Of a stretch of DNA of 63,407 bases, positions 38,898-47,693 are shown in pieces. The stretch spans positions 1 to 63,407 of the forward strand of contig NZ_WIXM01000019.1 in assembly GCF_010993965.1 (NCBI RefSeq), read 5' to 3'. The first letter of the stretch is position 1. Each line of letters opens with the position of its first letter. The notes below the pieces were generated by a model that saw nothing but the letters and a program-made list of their open reading frames with translations, was not told where the DNA came from and did no database searches. The DNA is from Gracilibacillus sp. YIM 98692 (lineage in GTDB: Bacteria > Bacillota > Bacilli > Bacillales > Amphibacillaceae). A program made the translations under genes and the position numbers.

Positions 38898-40250
38898 ATG
38901 CCCAATTATCCCCAACTCCTCGCAGGAAAACAACTGCTCCTAGACGAACTCCCGCTAACCGAAGCAGAAATTTCCACACTCCAAGAAACCAACCAACTCC
39001 AATTCAAAGAAGCCATCAGCAAAAAAACATTCCACTACCAATGCAAACGCTGCGGCAACACCAAACAACACCTTTTCGCCACCATCCCATGTGCAAGATG
39101 CAACCAAACACACCATTACTGCCGAAACTGTATCACAACAGGCCGAGTCCTTTTTTGTGAAACATTGTCCGTCTGGATTGGACAAGCCCCAGACTGGCCA
39201 CATCAAGAACAGCCCTGTCACTGGGAGGGGACACTGACCAAAGCACAGCGGCAAGCAGCCGAGAAACTCCAAGCCGTCGTTAGAGCAGCCAATCAAGAAA
39301 TCCTCTGCTGGGCAGTCTGCGGTGCAGGCAAAACAGAGATGCTCTTTCCAGCCATCACCACAGCAATTCATGAGCAGATGCGTATTTGCCTCGCCACACC
39401 AAGAGCAGATGTCGTAAGAGAATTATACCCTCGATTGAAACAAGCTTTTCCTCATACCGAAATCGAAGCCTTATATGGCGGAACCGAAGACGCAACCGGA
39501 ATCGGCCAGCTAGTAATTGCAACCACCCATCAACTCATCCGTTATTCGGAAGCATTTGATGTCATGATCATCGATGAAATCGATGCTTTTCCATACCATC
39601 ATGATAAAACCCTCCATTACTTCGCCCATAAAGCTGCCAAAAAAGATGCAGCCAACATCTATTTAACCGCCACTCCAAGACCGAAAGAGAGACGAAAAAT
39701 CGAGATGAATAAACTGCCAGCTGTCTTTGTGCCGATTCGCTTCCATGGTCATCCATTACCAGTGCCGAAGCTCATGCTCGAATGGAATTTGCGCCGTAAA
39801 CTGCAAAACGCCCAATTGCCAAAGAAGCTCAAACGATATGTGGAAACACGCACTATCTACCGTCAACTCCTTATTTTTGTATCCACGATAAATCTACTAG
39901 AGCCAGTTGCTTCTTGTTGTCGGGTTTTCTTCCCTAAGTTGGAAACCGTCTATGCAGAAGATCCAGACAGAAAAGAAAAAGTAGAAGCGTTTCGAGCGAA
40001 AGAATATGATTTGCTGATCACCACAACGATTTTAGAGCGTGGCGTGACCTTTCCTTCGATTGATGTGGTAATTTTGGATGCAGGGCACACCGTTTTCGAT
40101 GAAGCGGCATTAGTCCAAATTGCTGGCCGTGCCGGGAGAAGCCCAAAGGATCCAACGGGTGATGTGCTATTTATCCATCAGGGGAAAACGGAAGCAATGG
40201 TCCAGGCCATCAGACAAATCAACCAAATGAATAAGAAAGGGAGAGAATAA
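38898..40250 (+). CDS. comFA: Competence helicase ComFA
   Basis: Predicted 450-residue ATP-dependent DNA translocase that helps pull single-stranded DNA into competent cells. A zinc-binding region (four Cys in CKRCGN and CARCN, further CRNC, about 48-80) precedes helicase domain 1 with Walker A AVCGAGKTEM near 140 and Walker B IIDEID near 224, and helicase domain 2 with TILERGVTFPSIDVVILDAG near 380 and QIAGRAGRS near 415. AAAGGAGG precedes the ATG. The stop overlaps the comFC start by one base. comFB, present in B. subtilis, is absent. Confidence 0.95.
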   Translation: MPNYPQLLAGKQLLLDELPLTEAEISTLQETNQLQFKEAISKKTFHYQCKRCGNTKQHLFATIPCARCNQTHHYCRNCITTGRVLFCETLSVWIGQAPDWPHQEQPCHWEGTLTKAQRQAAEKLQAVVRAANQEILCWAVCGAGKTEMLFPAITTAIHEQMRICLATPRADVVRELYPRLKQAFPHTEIEALYGGTEDATGIGQLVIATTHQLIRYSEAFDVMIIDEIDAFPYHHDKTLHYFAHKAAKKDAANIYLTATPRPKERRKIEMNKLPAVFVPIRFHGHPLPVPKLMLEWNLRRKLQNAQLPKKLKRYVETRTIYRQLLIFVSTINLLEPVASCCRVFFPKLETVYAEDPDRKEKVEAFRAKEYDLLITTTILERGVTFPSIDVVILDAGHTVFDEAALVQIAGRAGRSPKDPTGDVLFIHQGKTEAMVQAIRQINQMNKKGRE

Positions 40251-40951
40251 TGAATATATGTTATCTTTGTGACCAATCGATTGTGCCCACTATCACTTGG
40301 GAAAACTTCTTCCATTTACCGATCAAACAGACATTGTGTGAAGACTGCAAGGACAAGCTTCCTTTACTAATATCTCCTTTTTGCAGACGGTGTGGACGCA
40401 AGCAGGAAGCAGAAACGCTATGTACAGACTGTGCAAAATGGGAGAGTCATCCTGATTATGAGGATGTTCTAAAATGGAATCGGGCCGTTTTTACTTACAG
40501 TCCTTTTATGCAAGATTTCATTACGAAATGGAAATTCAGGGGGGATTATATAGTGATCGATGCGTTGTTCAGCTATCTGCTATCTGCATTCCGCCACGCG
40601 TTTGATGGCATGTCACATGCGACACTTGTGCCGATACCGTTAACAAAGGAACGTCAGCATCAACGAGCCTTTAATCAAGCAGATGTATTAGCTAAACAGA
40701 TCGAAAAACGAACCAATCATGCGGTAATGCCTGTGCTTAGTCGTCCGTCTGTAACGTCTTCCAAGCAATCGAAAAAGTCGAGAAAAGAGCGGATGGAAAC
40801 GGCCAACCCATTTTCTTTGGACCAACCTCTTCAAACTCCGGCCATTTTGGTCGATGATATATATACAACCGGTATGACGATCCATCATGCAGCGAAAACG
40901 CTTAAAGATGGAGGATGCCCGGAAGTCTATAGTTTTACGTTGATACGTTAA
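40250..40951 (+). CDS. comFC: Competence protein ComFC (phosphoribosyltransferase-like)
   Basis: Predicted 233-residue ComF-family protein. An N-terminal double zinc ribbon (CYLC, CEDC, CRRCG, CTDC within about residues 3-65) precedes a type I PRTase fold with VPIPLTKERQHQRAFNQA near 125 and the PRPP loop ILVDDIYTTGMT near 202. It acts with ComFA in DNA uptake. The ATG at 40250 overlaps the comFA stop, so translation is coupled. Confidence 0.94.
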   Translation: MNICYLCDQSIVPTITWENFFHLPIKQTLCEDCKDKLPLLISPFCRRCGRKQEAETLCTDCAKWESHPDYEDVLKWNRAVFTYSPFMQDFITKWKFRGDYIVIDALFSYLLSAFRHAFDGMSHATLVPIPLTKERQHQRAFNQADVLAKQIEKRTNHAVMPVLSRPSVTSSKQSKKSRKERMETANPFSLDQPLQTPAILVDDIYTTGMTIHHAAKTLKDGGCPEVYSFTLIR

Positions 40952-40970
40952 AGAGAGAGGAGAACAGCAA

Positions 40971-41369
40971 ATGGGAGAGCTATCTAATTGCGCTTATTGT
41001 GATCAGCTTTTTGTGAAAACAACGAAAGCGATTTGTCCTGACTGCATAAAAGAAGAAGAAAAACAATTTCGTACCGTCTATGACTTTTTAAGAATTAGAA
41101 AAAACCGTCAAGCGACAATTCCACAAATCGTGGAAGAAACAGGGGTAGAAGAAGAGGTCATTCTTCAATTTGTGCGTGAGAACCGATTGCGTCCAACCCA
41201 GTTTCCGAACTTAAATTATCCTTGCGATAAATGTGGAAATCCAATTACGAAAGGCAATATCTGTGACGATTGCTCCAGTTCCTTTTCCGCCGAATTGAAG
41301 CAGCAAGAAGAAATAGACAAAATCCGAGAACGCAACACCCGAACCAGAACCTATTTCACACGCCGATAA
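40971..41369 (+). CDS. yvyF: YvyF, flagellar-operon zinc protein (TIGR03826 family)
   Basis: Predicted 132-residue protein with zinc-binding Cys pairs at both ends (CAYCDQLF...CPDC and CDKCGN...CDDC) and a central winged-helix-like part (IPQIVEETGVEEEVILQFV). It equals B. subtilis YvyF, always between comFC and flgM; a regulatory role is suspected. GAGAGGAG precedes the ATG. Unlike B. subtilis, flgM does not follow directly: repeats and an inverted regulator gene intervene. Confidence 0.92.
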   Translation: MGELSNCAYCDQLFVKTTKAICPDCIKEEEKQFRTVYDFLRIRKNRQATIPQIVEETGVEEEVILQFVRENRLRPTQFPNLNYPCDKCGNPITKGNICDDCSSSFSAELKQQEEIDKIRERNTRTRTYFTRR

Positions 41370-41374
41370 GCGAA

Positions 41375-41658
41375 AGGTTGGGGCAAAAGTAATCTATCAA
41401 TACGAAAATCCGAACAAATTCATTCCGCATTGTTCGGATTTTCGTGTTATACAAGAGTTCTTTACATCGCTCCGTCAAAATACTTCGCTTTCCGTGGGCA
41501 CGGCTTCAGCTAACTTGGTGAAGAAAAACGCTTCACCAAGTGGATCTTCAGCTCGTGTAAGTTCCCACAGGAGTCTGCGTATTTTGACTCCGCTTAGTAT
41601 CTGCGTTTAAGATTTATTGTTCGTCTTCTGATTTAATACTATTGTTTTGCCCCAGCCT
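41375..41658. repeat. Composite repeat: GGTTGGGGCAAAA inverted repeat enclosing a hairpin and palindromic element copy D
   Basis: AGGTTGGGGCAAAA (41375-41388) faces TTTTGCCCCAGCCT (41645-41658). Inside are a perfect 16-bp stem ACGAAAATCCGAACAA (41402-41417)/TTGTTCGGATTTTCGT (41430-41445), and copy D of the palindromic element: arms GTCAAAATAC (41474-41483)/GTATTTTGAC (41579-41588), CGCTTTCCGTGGGC, an inner 11-bp hairpin ACTTGGTGAAG (41513-41523)/CTTCACCAAGT (41531-41541) and CCCACAGGAGTC. The 16-bp stem may also terminate the comF transcript. No gene is seen. Confidence 0.88.
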
Positions 41659-41687
41659 CTTCCACTTTACTATCTAAGCAGACCAGC

Positions 41688-42476
41688 TTAATGGTTGCTT
41701 TCTACATATTCCTTTAATGATGTACCTAAAAGATGTTGCCATCCTTTCGTGTGATCTTCTTCCCAACCCTCTTCAATCACTCCAGATGCCGTATGCGATA
41801 GTTGAAGGGTAGTAGCATCTCCTTTTTCAATTAAGCGATACGTATATGCACTATTCACTGCGCCATACATACCTAAATGACCATGTAACCTGATTTCTTC
41901 TGGTGCATTTACATAATAGACATTACCCCATACTGCCCCTTCATTCTCACGCCAATTTTCAGTAAATTGCCCTCCAGGTGTTGGGTCAAACGTAAAGGTT
42001 GAGTCTTCTCCTTCAGGTGCTAAGCGAAACTCCCACCAGTCACCTACATTTTCCGTTAAAGCTTGAAAGACTTTTTCCCGTGGTGCATGAATGGTCACTT
42101 CTTGCTCAATACGAAATACTTTCCCTTGTTCTGATCCTTTCATATCTAAATCTCCTCCTGTTTTTTCAGCTGCCGACCTTAAATTAAGTAGTGATTCGGA
42201 AGCCTTCCTCATGTATTTTCCTACCCATCTCTCGTTCATTTCCTGTAAAGGGACTGCATTTAGATAATTTAATCGGTATTTACCCTCCCGGCGAACCAAA
42301 ACGAGACTTCCCTCCTGCAAGGTAGATAAATGTTTCATAATGGCATATCTAGAGACTTCGGGAAAATAATCGTTTAGTTCCCCTGTTGTTTTAGGTGATT
42401 GTTTTAAGATGTCCAAAATGCGTCTGCGGATAGGGTGACTCAATGCTTTAAATAGCGCGGACAATTCGTCCTCCAT
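41688..42476 (-). CDS. ArsR-type HTH fused to SRPBCC (AHSA1-like) domain
   Basis: Predicted 262-residue fusion. Residues 1-90 form an ArsR-like winged helix (LFKALSHPIRRRILDILKQS and a VSRYAIMKHLSTLQEGSLV recognition helix); residues about 118-260 form a START-like SRPBCC domain (EVTIHAPREKVFQALTEN) that may bind a hydrophobic ligand. Such fusions are regulators with built-in ligand pockets, but the ligand and targets are unknown. It lies on the minus strand between yvyF and flgM, interrupting an otherwise conserved motility operon. Confidence 0.85.
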   Translation of the reverse strand: MEDELSALFKALSHPIRRRILDILKQSPKTTGELNDYFPEVSRYAIMKHLSTLQEGSLVLVRREGKYRLNYLNAVPLQEMNERWVGKYMRKASESLLNLRSAAEKTGGDLDMKGSEQGKVFRIEQEVTIHAPREKVFQALTENVGDWWEFRLAPEGEDSTFTFDPTPGGQFTENWRENEGAVWGNVYYVNAPEEIRLHGHLGMYGAVNSAYTYRLIEKGDATTLQLSHTASGVIEEGWEEDHTKGWQHLLGTSLKEYVESNH

Positions 42477-42645
42477 ACTAAAGATCCTTTCTTACATTTA
42501 ATTAAACATTTCAACATGTGCGTAAAAGGTAACATATTTAATGTGACCTAATATTAACATGAAGTTTGAATAAAGACAACACCGATTTCACCAAACAAAT
42601 CCCACTAGCCAAATCAAAAAATCCCCCTTATACTTAAATCATGAC

Positions 42646-42672
42646 TAAACATTTCAAAACAACTGACGATAT
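42646..42672 (+). promoter_or_regulatory. Sigma-D promoter of flgM operon
   Basis: TAAA (42646-42649), exactly 15 bases, then GACGATAT (42665-42672), one mismatch from the sigma-D consensus TAAA-N15-GCCGATAT. The flgM ATG follows 43 bases later. Confidence 0.85.
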
Positions 42673-42715
42673 AAAAGATAGCGAAGAAAGGACGATAGGA
42701 AAGAGGTGAGAGGTC

Positions 42716-42979
42716 ATGAAAATCCATGGACCAAACCACGCGAACTTAAACCCATATCAAAAACAAATCCAAAAACAACAAGAAGCTAAACAAACGAAAC
42801 ATAACCAGGAGGACCAAGTCGAAATATCCAACAAAGCCAAGCAGCTGCAAAATAAAGAAAACCCAATCGCAAACCGCCAAAACTACGTGAACGACATCAA
42901 ACAACAAGTAGAAGCAGGCGAATACCAGATTAATACACAAGAAGCAGCCAAAAAAATCTTGAACTTCTGGAAGAAATAA
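42716..42979 (+). CDS. flgM: Anti-sigma-D factor FlgM
   Basis: Predicted 87-residue FlgM. The C-terminal sigma-binding part (about 45-85, NRQNYVNDIKQQVEAGEYQI and AAKKILNFWKK) is typical, and the N-terminus is disordered and Gln/Lys rich. It holds sigma-D inactive until hook completion. AGAGGTGAGAGG precedes the ATG, and flgN follows after 17 bases. The gene has its own sigma-D promoter, giving feedback. Confidence 0.92.
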   Translation: MKIHGPNHANLNPYQKQIQKQQEAKQTKHNQEDQVEISNKAKQLQNKENPIANRQNYVNDIKQQVEAGEYQINTQEAAKKILNFWKK

Positions 42980-42996
42980 ACTAAAGGAGCAGACAT

Positions 42997-43491
42997 ATGT
43001 CCGTTCAAAAAATCATCAACCATTTGAATAAAATGATAGAGCTACACCAAAGTTTACTGCGTGTTTCCGAGCAGAAGACAGAGATCCTCAAGGAAGGAAA
43101 AATCGATGCCCTAAGAAAATTGCTTAATACAGAGCAGAAGCATATTCAAGCGATTGATCAAATCGAAAAGAAGCGGATAGAAGCAGTAGAAAGCTGGGCA
43201 CAAGGCGAAGGACTAGACCCAGCTTCTATGACGGTTTCAGTCATGATAGATAACCATATAGAAGGAGACGAAAAAGAGCTGCTAGAGAAAGTAACCGTGC
43301 AGCTGGCCGAGTTACTTGTAGAATTGAGAAGACAAGAAGTTCTCAACAAACAATTAACTGAGCAGTCCATGCAGTTTGTGCAGCTTTCTTTGTCCATGGT
43401 TCAACCATCGATTAAAAACTTCAATTATGGAAAACAAAAAAATACGGGTCCAGCTACCCCAAAACGATCGGTATTTGATTCGAAAGCATAG
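42997..43491 (+). CDS. flgN: Flagellar chaperone FlgN
   Basis: Predicted 164-residue all-helical FlgN-family chaperone (YvyG) that escorts the hook-filament junction proteins FlgK and FlgL to the export gate. Heptad-rich helices (KIINHLNKMIELHQSLLRVS and LLNTEQKHIQAIDQIEKKR) support this, as does its place directly before flgK and flgL. AAAGGAG precedes the ATG. Confidence 0.9.
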   Translation: MSVQKIINHLNKMIELHQSLLRVSEQKTEILKEGKIDALRKLLNTEQKHIQAIDQIEKKRIEAVESWAQGEGLDPASMTVSVMIDNHIEGDEKELLEKVTVQLAELLVELRRQEVLNKQLTEQSMQFVQLSLSMVQPSIKNFNYGKQKNTGPATPKRSVFDSKA

Positions 43492-43511
43492 TGTATTAGG
43501 AGGAACAAAGC

Positions 43512-45104
43512 ATGTCATCAACTTTTAGCGGGCTTGAGGTTGCGAAAAGAGCATTACATACACAGCAATCCGCCCTGCATACGACAGGACATAATATTGC
43601 CAATGCCAATACAGAAGGCTATACAAGACAACGGGTAAACTTTTCTCAAACCGCACCCTTTCCCCCAGCTTCACGAAATCGACCGGAGATTCCTGGGCAA
43701 GTCGGCAGCGGGGTAGAAGCAGGTTCGATTGAACGAATTCGCAACAGTTTTATTGATAAACAATTCCGTCAAGAAAACACAAAGGTCGGTTATTACGAAG
43801 CAAAAGCCGATATGATGGAAAAGATGGAATCTATTTTAAATGAACCATCAGAAGAAGGCTTGTCCCAAGCAATGGATCAATTTTGGGAATCATTACAAGA
43901 TTTATCTGTCAACCCAGAGGAAGCAGGTGCCCGTTCCGTTGTACGCCAACGCGGGAAGGCGGTAGCTGAATCCTTTCAATATTTAAACAGCTCTTTAGAA
44001 GGCGTTCGATCTAATTTGAAAAATGAAATTGGTGTTGATAACAAGGAGGTAAATTCCCTTGTCGATCAAATCAATGCATTAAACAGCCAAATCTCTGAAA
44101 TCGAGCCGCATGGTTATGTACCAAATGATCTGTACGATGAAAGAGACCGTTTGGTTGATGACTTGTCTTCCTATGTAGATATCAACGTTTCTTATCAAGA
44201 AAGCTCAGGACAGCCTAGCTCGATTGCACAAGGGATCGCCACCATTCAACTAGCAGCAGATGACAGCAATATTGAAGGGGGCGGACCTATTACATTGGTA
44301 GATGGAAGCGGCGATACTGAAATCGGCAGTCAAGATGCGGTCAACCATCTGTATGTTGATTTTGATGACGATAATAATGTCAGTAATCTCTTTTTTAACC
44401 AACCGAACCAGGACGTAGAAGACCTGGCAGATAACCAACAAGAGCCTTATATCGATGCAGCTAACTTTCAAGTGCAAGGGAAATTAAAAGCATTAGTCGA
44501 AGGAACAGGCTATTTGGATGAAAATGGACAAGCAACTGGCGAATACAATGATATCCTGAACAACTTGGATGAGATGGTGCAAAACTTTGTCCAAGAATTT
44601 AATGCCGTTCATCAAGATGGTTATTCCTTAAACCGTGAAAATGGCATCAACTTTTTTGACGAAAATGGCCTGACCGCAGATACAATCGCAGTCGATCAAG
44701 CGATTATCGATGATAAAGACAACATCGCAGCAAGTACAACAGGCTCACCAGGTGATGGAGAACACGCAACAGAACTTGCGGATGTCTATCAAAAACGAGC
44801 AGAAGACTATGAATTTGCAGGGAACACATTAGATGAAAAAACATCGATCAAAACATTCTATGAATCTGCCATCGGGGAAATGGCCGTTGTAGCACAAGAA
44901 TCGAACCGAATGGTTAATAACTCTGAAGTCTTACGACAACAAGTAGAGGAAAGCAGACAATCGATCAGTTCGGTTTCCTTAGATGAAGAAATGACCAATA
45001 TGATTCAATTCCAGCATGCCTATAATGCAGCGGCACGTAATATGACTGCCGTAGACGAGATGCTAGACCGCATTATTAATAATATGGGCTTAGTCGGGAG
45101 GTAA
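43512..45104 (+). CDS. flgK: Hook-filament junction protein FlgK (HAP1)
   Basis: Predicted 530-residue FlgK. The conserved N-terminus (LEVAKRALHTQQSALHTTGH, then NIANANTEGYTRQ) and C-terminus (SLDEEMTNMIQFQHAYNAAA) form the helical D0/D1 rod; the middle is variable. It is slightly longer than the B. subtilis protein (507). AGGAGGAAC precedes the ATG. flgL starts seven bases after its stop. Confidence 0.95.
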   Translation: MSSTFSGLEVAKRALHTQQSALHTTGHNIANANTEGYTRQRVNFSQTAPFPPASRNRPEIPGQVGSGVEAGSIERIRNSFIDKQFRQENTKVGYYEAKADMMEKMESILNEPSEEGLSQAMDQFWESLQDLSVNPEEAGARSVVRQRGKAVAESFQYLNSSLEGVRSNLKNEIGVDNKEVNSLVDQINALNSQISEIEPHGYVPNDLYDERDRLVDDLSSYVDINVSYQESSGQPSSIAQGIATIQLAADDSNIEGGGPITLVDGSGDTEIGSQDAVNHLYVDFDDDNNVSNLFFNQPNQDVEDLADNQQEPYIDAANFQVQGKLKALVEGTGYLDENGQATGEYNDILNNLDEMVQNFVQEFNAVHQDGYSLNRENGINFFDENGLTADTIAVDQAIIDDKDNIAASTTGSPGDGEHATELADVYQKRAEDYEFAGNTLDEKTSIKTFYESAIGEMAVVAQESNRMVNNSEVLRQQVEESRQSISSVSLDEEMTNMIQFQHAYNAAARNMTAVDEMLDRIINNMGLVGR

Positions 45105-45111
45105 GTAAACC

Positions 45112-46023
45112 ATGCGCGTAACTCAAAGTATGTTAACAGGCAATATGCTGCGTAATATGAGTTCCAGCTATGAAAAATTAGGAACCTATATGGAGCAGCT
45201 ATCAACAGGAAAAAAGATCAATCGCCCATCAGACGATCCCGTTATCGCTATGAAAGGGATGGACTATCGTACTCAAGTTAAAAATATTGAACAATTTGAA
45301 CGAAACATGGGAGAAGTCCATAATTGGATGGATAACTCCGACTCTTCATTAGATAAAACCCAAAAAGCCTTAAGCCGATTACGAGAATTAGCAGTACAAG
45401 GCGCTAATGGTACGTATGAAGAAGGCCAGCGAGGCAACATCGCATCAGAAGTCGATCAAATAAAAGAGCACTTAGTCGAAATTGCAAACACAAAGGTCAA
45501 CAATAAATATATCTTCAGCGGAACCGAAACAACCGGAAACGACGGTGATCCGCCATATAAATTAAATGGGGATGACCCGACTGCAGCAAACTTCTTTGAA
45601 TATGCAGGTAACCAAGACGCAGTACGAATTGAAGTAAGCGAAGGCACCAAAATAGACGTCAACGTCCAGCCAGACCAAATATTTAATGAAGATCTATTCG
45701 GCGACTTAACCGACTTCGCCAACGAACTGCGCGAAGGCGATGATGATGAAGCATTAGGCGAATTCATCTCGAAAATCGACACACACATTAACAATAACGT
45801 CAACGCCCGAGCAGATCTTGGCGCAAAGCAAAACAGAATCGACTTGATCGAAAACCGAATCCAAGAACAAGCTGTAACAGCCAAAGATATGATGTCCAAA
45901 AACGAAGACGCTGATATGGAAGAAGTCATCATGGATCTTACTTCACAAGAAGCCGTACACCGCGCAGCACTAAGCGGCGGCGCACGGATCATACAACCAA
46001 CACTATTAGACTTTTTACGTTAA
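45112..46023 (+). CDS. flgL: Hook-filament junction protein FlgL (HAP3)
   Basis: Predicted 303-residue flagellin-like FlgL, length as in B. subtilis (298). It begins MRVTQSMLTGNMLRNMS and has the flagellin-type LSTGKKINRPSDDPVIAMKG block near 30; the C-terminus DLTSQEAVHRAALSGGARI is family-typical. GGGAGGTAAG precedes the ATG. It is last before a 270-base gap that holds a repeat array. Confidence 0.95.
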   Translation: MRVTQSMLTGNMLRNMSSSYEKLGTYMEQLSTGKKINRPSDDPVIAMKGMDYRTQVKNIEQFERNMGEVHNWMDNSDSSLDKTQKALSRLRELAVQGANGTYEEGQRGNIASEVDQIKEHLVEIANTKVNNKYIFSGTETTGNDGDPPYKLNGDDPTAANFFEYAGNQDAVRIEVSEGTKIDVNVQPDQIFNEDLFGDLTDFANELREGDDDEALGEFISKIDTHINNNVNARADLGAKQNRIDLIENRIQEQAVTAKDMMSKNEDADMEEVIMDLTSQEAVHRAALSGGARIIQPTLLDFLR

Positions 46024-46124
46024 ACAGAAGCCTTACCTTGTAGAGAGGTGAGGCCCTTTTTCTTTAACGAAAAAGTTAAAGAAGATATAAAAGTAAGTGC
46101 AAACGAGCTACTTTCGTCTGCAGA

Positions 46125-46241
46125 CTGACGGATAAATGCGATAAACTGACGGATAACTAGCCAAAAATGGCGGATGAATAGAAATACTGACGGATAAAAG
46201 CACAAAAGTGACGGATAAACTTCAAAAACCGACGGATATTT
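46125..46241. repeat. Degenerate 21-bp-period array (CTGACGGATAA core), six units
   Basis: The unit CTGACGGATAA or a variant starts at 46125, 46146, 46167, 46187, 46208 and 46229, intervals 21, 21, 20, 21 and 21. It lies inside the flagellar gene cluster between flgL and yviE; the last unit runs into TTTTTT. The core differs from the arrays at 21330 and 28907, but period, number and degeneracy are the same. Confidence 0.9.
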
Positions 46242-46291
46242 TTTAAGTAGTTAATCAATATAAGGCTTCTTTCTCAAAGGAGATATGCACA

Positions 46292-46882
46292 ATGCAAATA
46301 CCTCAACTCCATATACAATCTCAACAAGCAAAAATCGGTATTCAAACTCGTGACGCACAAGTCTCGATTGATGCAGGACCAGCTCAGCAAACTATCAGAC
46401 AGCCAGAAGCGGATCTATCGATTCAAACCAAGCCAGGCAAATTAACGATCGATCAATCGAAAGCATTAGCGGATGTAGGCATCATTCCAACCGAACAATC
46501 GATCAAGCAAAATGCCGAAGAAGCAAAACAAACCGCAATCGAAGGTGTCAAAAAACGCCGTCGTCAAGGCGATGAACTAATGAAAATCGAAAATGGCGGC
46601 AATCCACTAGCTCGCCAAGCAAAAATAAACGGCGAACGACCAGAAAAACAATTCAATATCGGCTGGATTCCATCATGGGGCGGTGTCGATATCGACTATC
46701 AGCCAGCAGAAGTTGAGATTAGTGCCAAAGCGATTAAACCACAAATCGATTCACAGCCAACCGAAACAAAGTTGCAATATACACGAGGCAGTGTCGACAC
46801 GTATTTAGAACAAAAAAATCAACTCGAAATAGATTTTGAGAATGTCAAATATGTCGGAATTAATTTCGAAACAGAAATATAA
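46292..46882 (+). CDS. yviE: YviE, DUF6470 flagellar-locus protein
   Basis: Predicted 196-residue YviE homologue of unknown function, found between flgL and fliW in Bacillaceae. It has repeating short beta units (QLHIQSQQAKIGIQTRDAQ, then similar IDAGPAQQTIRQPEADLSIQ). AAAGGAG precedes the ATG and fliW follows 12 bases later. Its constant position next to FliW-CsrA suggests a flagellar role. Confidence 0.9.
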   Translation: MQIPQLHIQSQQAKIGIQTRDAQVSIDAGPAQQTIRQPEADLSIQTKPGKLTIDQSKALADVGIIPTEQSIKQNAEEAKQTAIEGVKKRRRQGDELMKIENGGNPLARQAKINGERPEKQFNIGWIPSWGGVDIDYQPAEVEISAKAIKPQIDSQPTETKLQYTRGSVDTYLEQKNQLEIDFENVKYVGINFETEI

Positions 46883-46894
46883 GAAGGGTGACTT

Positions 46895-47341
46895 ATGAAC
46901 ATACAAACAAAATATTTTGGAGAGATCGAGATAAATGAACAAGAAATCATTCATTTCCCACAAGGCATACCAGGCTTTGCAGAAGAAAAAAACTTTGCCC
47001 TACTAAGCTTTGAAGAAAACGGCTTATTCCAAGTATTACAATCTACCAAACAAAAAGATCCAGCATTCGTCGTCATCGATCCATTTTTATTCGAGCCAAA
47101 CTATCAATTGAAATTAGACGACGCTACTATCAATCAATTAGAAATTCAAGAAGAGAAGGATGTCCGAGTATTAGCCATCGTAACGGTCAAAGATCCATTA
47201 GAACAAAGTACAGCAAACTTGCAAGGGCCTATCATCATCAACCGACAATCGAAAAAAGCGAAACAATTTATTATCAATCAATCAAGCTATACGACAAAAG
47301 AAACGATATTTAAACAAACCTCCAAGGTAGAGGAGGAATAA
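46895..47341 (+). CDS. fliW: Flagellar assembly factor FliW
   Basis: Predicted 148-residue FliW. It binds flagellin and, when flagellin is low, binds CsrA allosterically, relieving repression of hag mRNA. The FPQGIPGF segment near 22 and [14 protein letters not shown] near 60 are family marks. AAGGGTGA precedes the ATG. csrA starts one base after the stop, so coupling ensures matched amounts. Confidence 0.95.
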   Translation: MNIQTKYFGEIEINEQEIIHFPQGIPGFAEEKNFALLSFEENGLFQVLQSTKQKDPAFVVIDPFLFEPNYQLKLDDATINQLEIQEEKDVRVLAIVTVKDPLEQSTANLQGPIIINRQSKKAKQFIINQSSYTTKETIFKQTSKVEEE

Positions 47342-47342
47342 C

Positions 47343-47573
47343 ATGCTAGTTTTAACAAGAAAATCAAACGAAGCAATCAAAATTGGTGATGATATCGAGA
47401 TAAAAGTAGTTAGTGTCGATGGGGATCAAGTAAAGCTAGGCATTAGCGCTCCAAAAGATGTAGAAATTCACCGTAAAGAAATTTATCAAGCCATTCAAGC
47501 AGAAAATAACGAAGCAGCAGAACTATCGACAAATGTCATCGATTTAATTAAAAAAAGTGACAAAAACACTTAA
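47343..47573 (+). CDS. csrA: Carbon storage regulator CsrA (canonical)
   Basis: Predicted 76-residue dimeric RNA-binding repressor. [20 protein letters not shown] holds Leu4 and Arg6, and [19 protein letters not shown] holds the conserved Arg that contacts GGA loops. The C-terminal helix is full length, as needed for FliW binding in B. subtilis. AGAGGAGGAAT precedes the ATG. The hag promoter overlaps its stop codon. Confidence 0.96.
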   Translation: MLVLTRKSNEAIKIGDDIEIKVVSVDGDQVKLGISAPKDVEIHRKEIYQAIQAENNEAAELSTNVIDLIKKSDKNT

Positions 47574-47597
47574 ACTTCTATCTATTTCCTCCGATAG
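47571..47597 (+). promoter_or_regulatory. Sigma-D promoter of hag1
   Basis: TAAA (47571-47574, overlapping the csrA stop), 15 bases, TCCGATAG (47590-47597), six of eight matches to GCCGATAT. Confidence 0.85.
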
Positions 47598-47649
47598 TAT
47601 TAGTAGGATCTGATTAATGATCGGCGGCCGCTTTCATTAATTAGTATCA

Positions 47650-47684
47650 CCACAAGGATGTGGAGAAAACATACTCAAGGAGGA
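47650..47684 (+). promoter_or_regulatory. CsrA-binding sites in the hag1 leader
   Basis: CCACA-AGGA-TGTGG (47650-47663) is a five-base-pair hairpin showing AGGA in the loop; ACAAGGATGT equals the in vitro consensus core ACARGGAUGU. A second GGA lies in the Shine-Dalgarno (AAGGAGGA, 47677-47684). The same two-site layout is known for B. subtilis hag. Confidence 0.85.
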
Positions 47685-47693
47685 AATATACTT

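Noticed and set aside
38955-39371. Minus-strand 138-residue ORF
   Set aside because: It is a shadow of comFA; Cys/Phe-rich low-complexity translation with no motif.
45456-45992. Minus-strand 178-residue ORF
   Set aside because: Antisense to flgL; Ser/Leu-rich translation caused by the codon use of the real gene.
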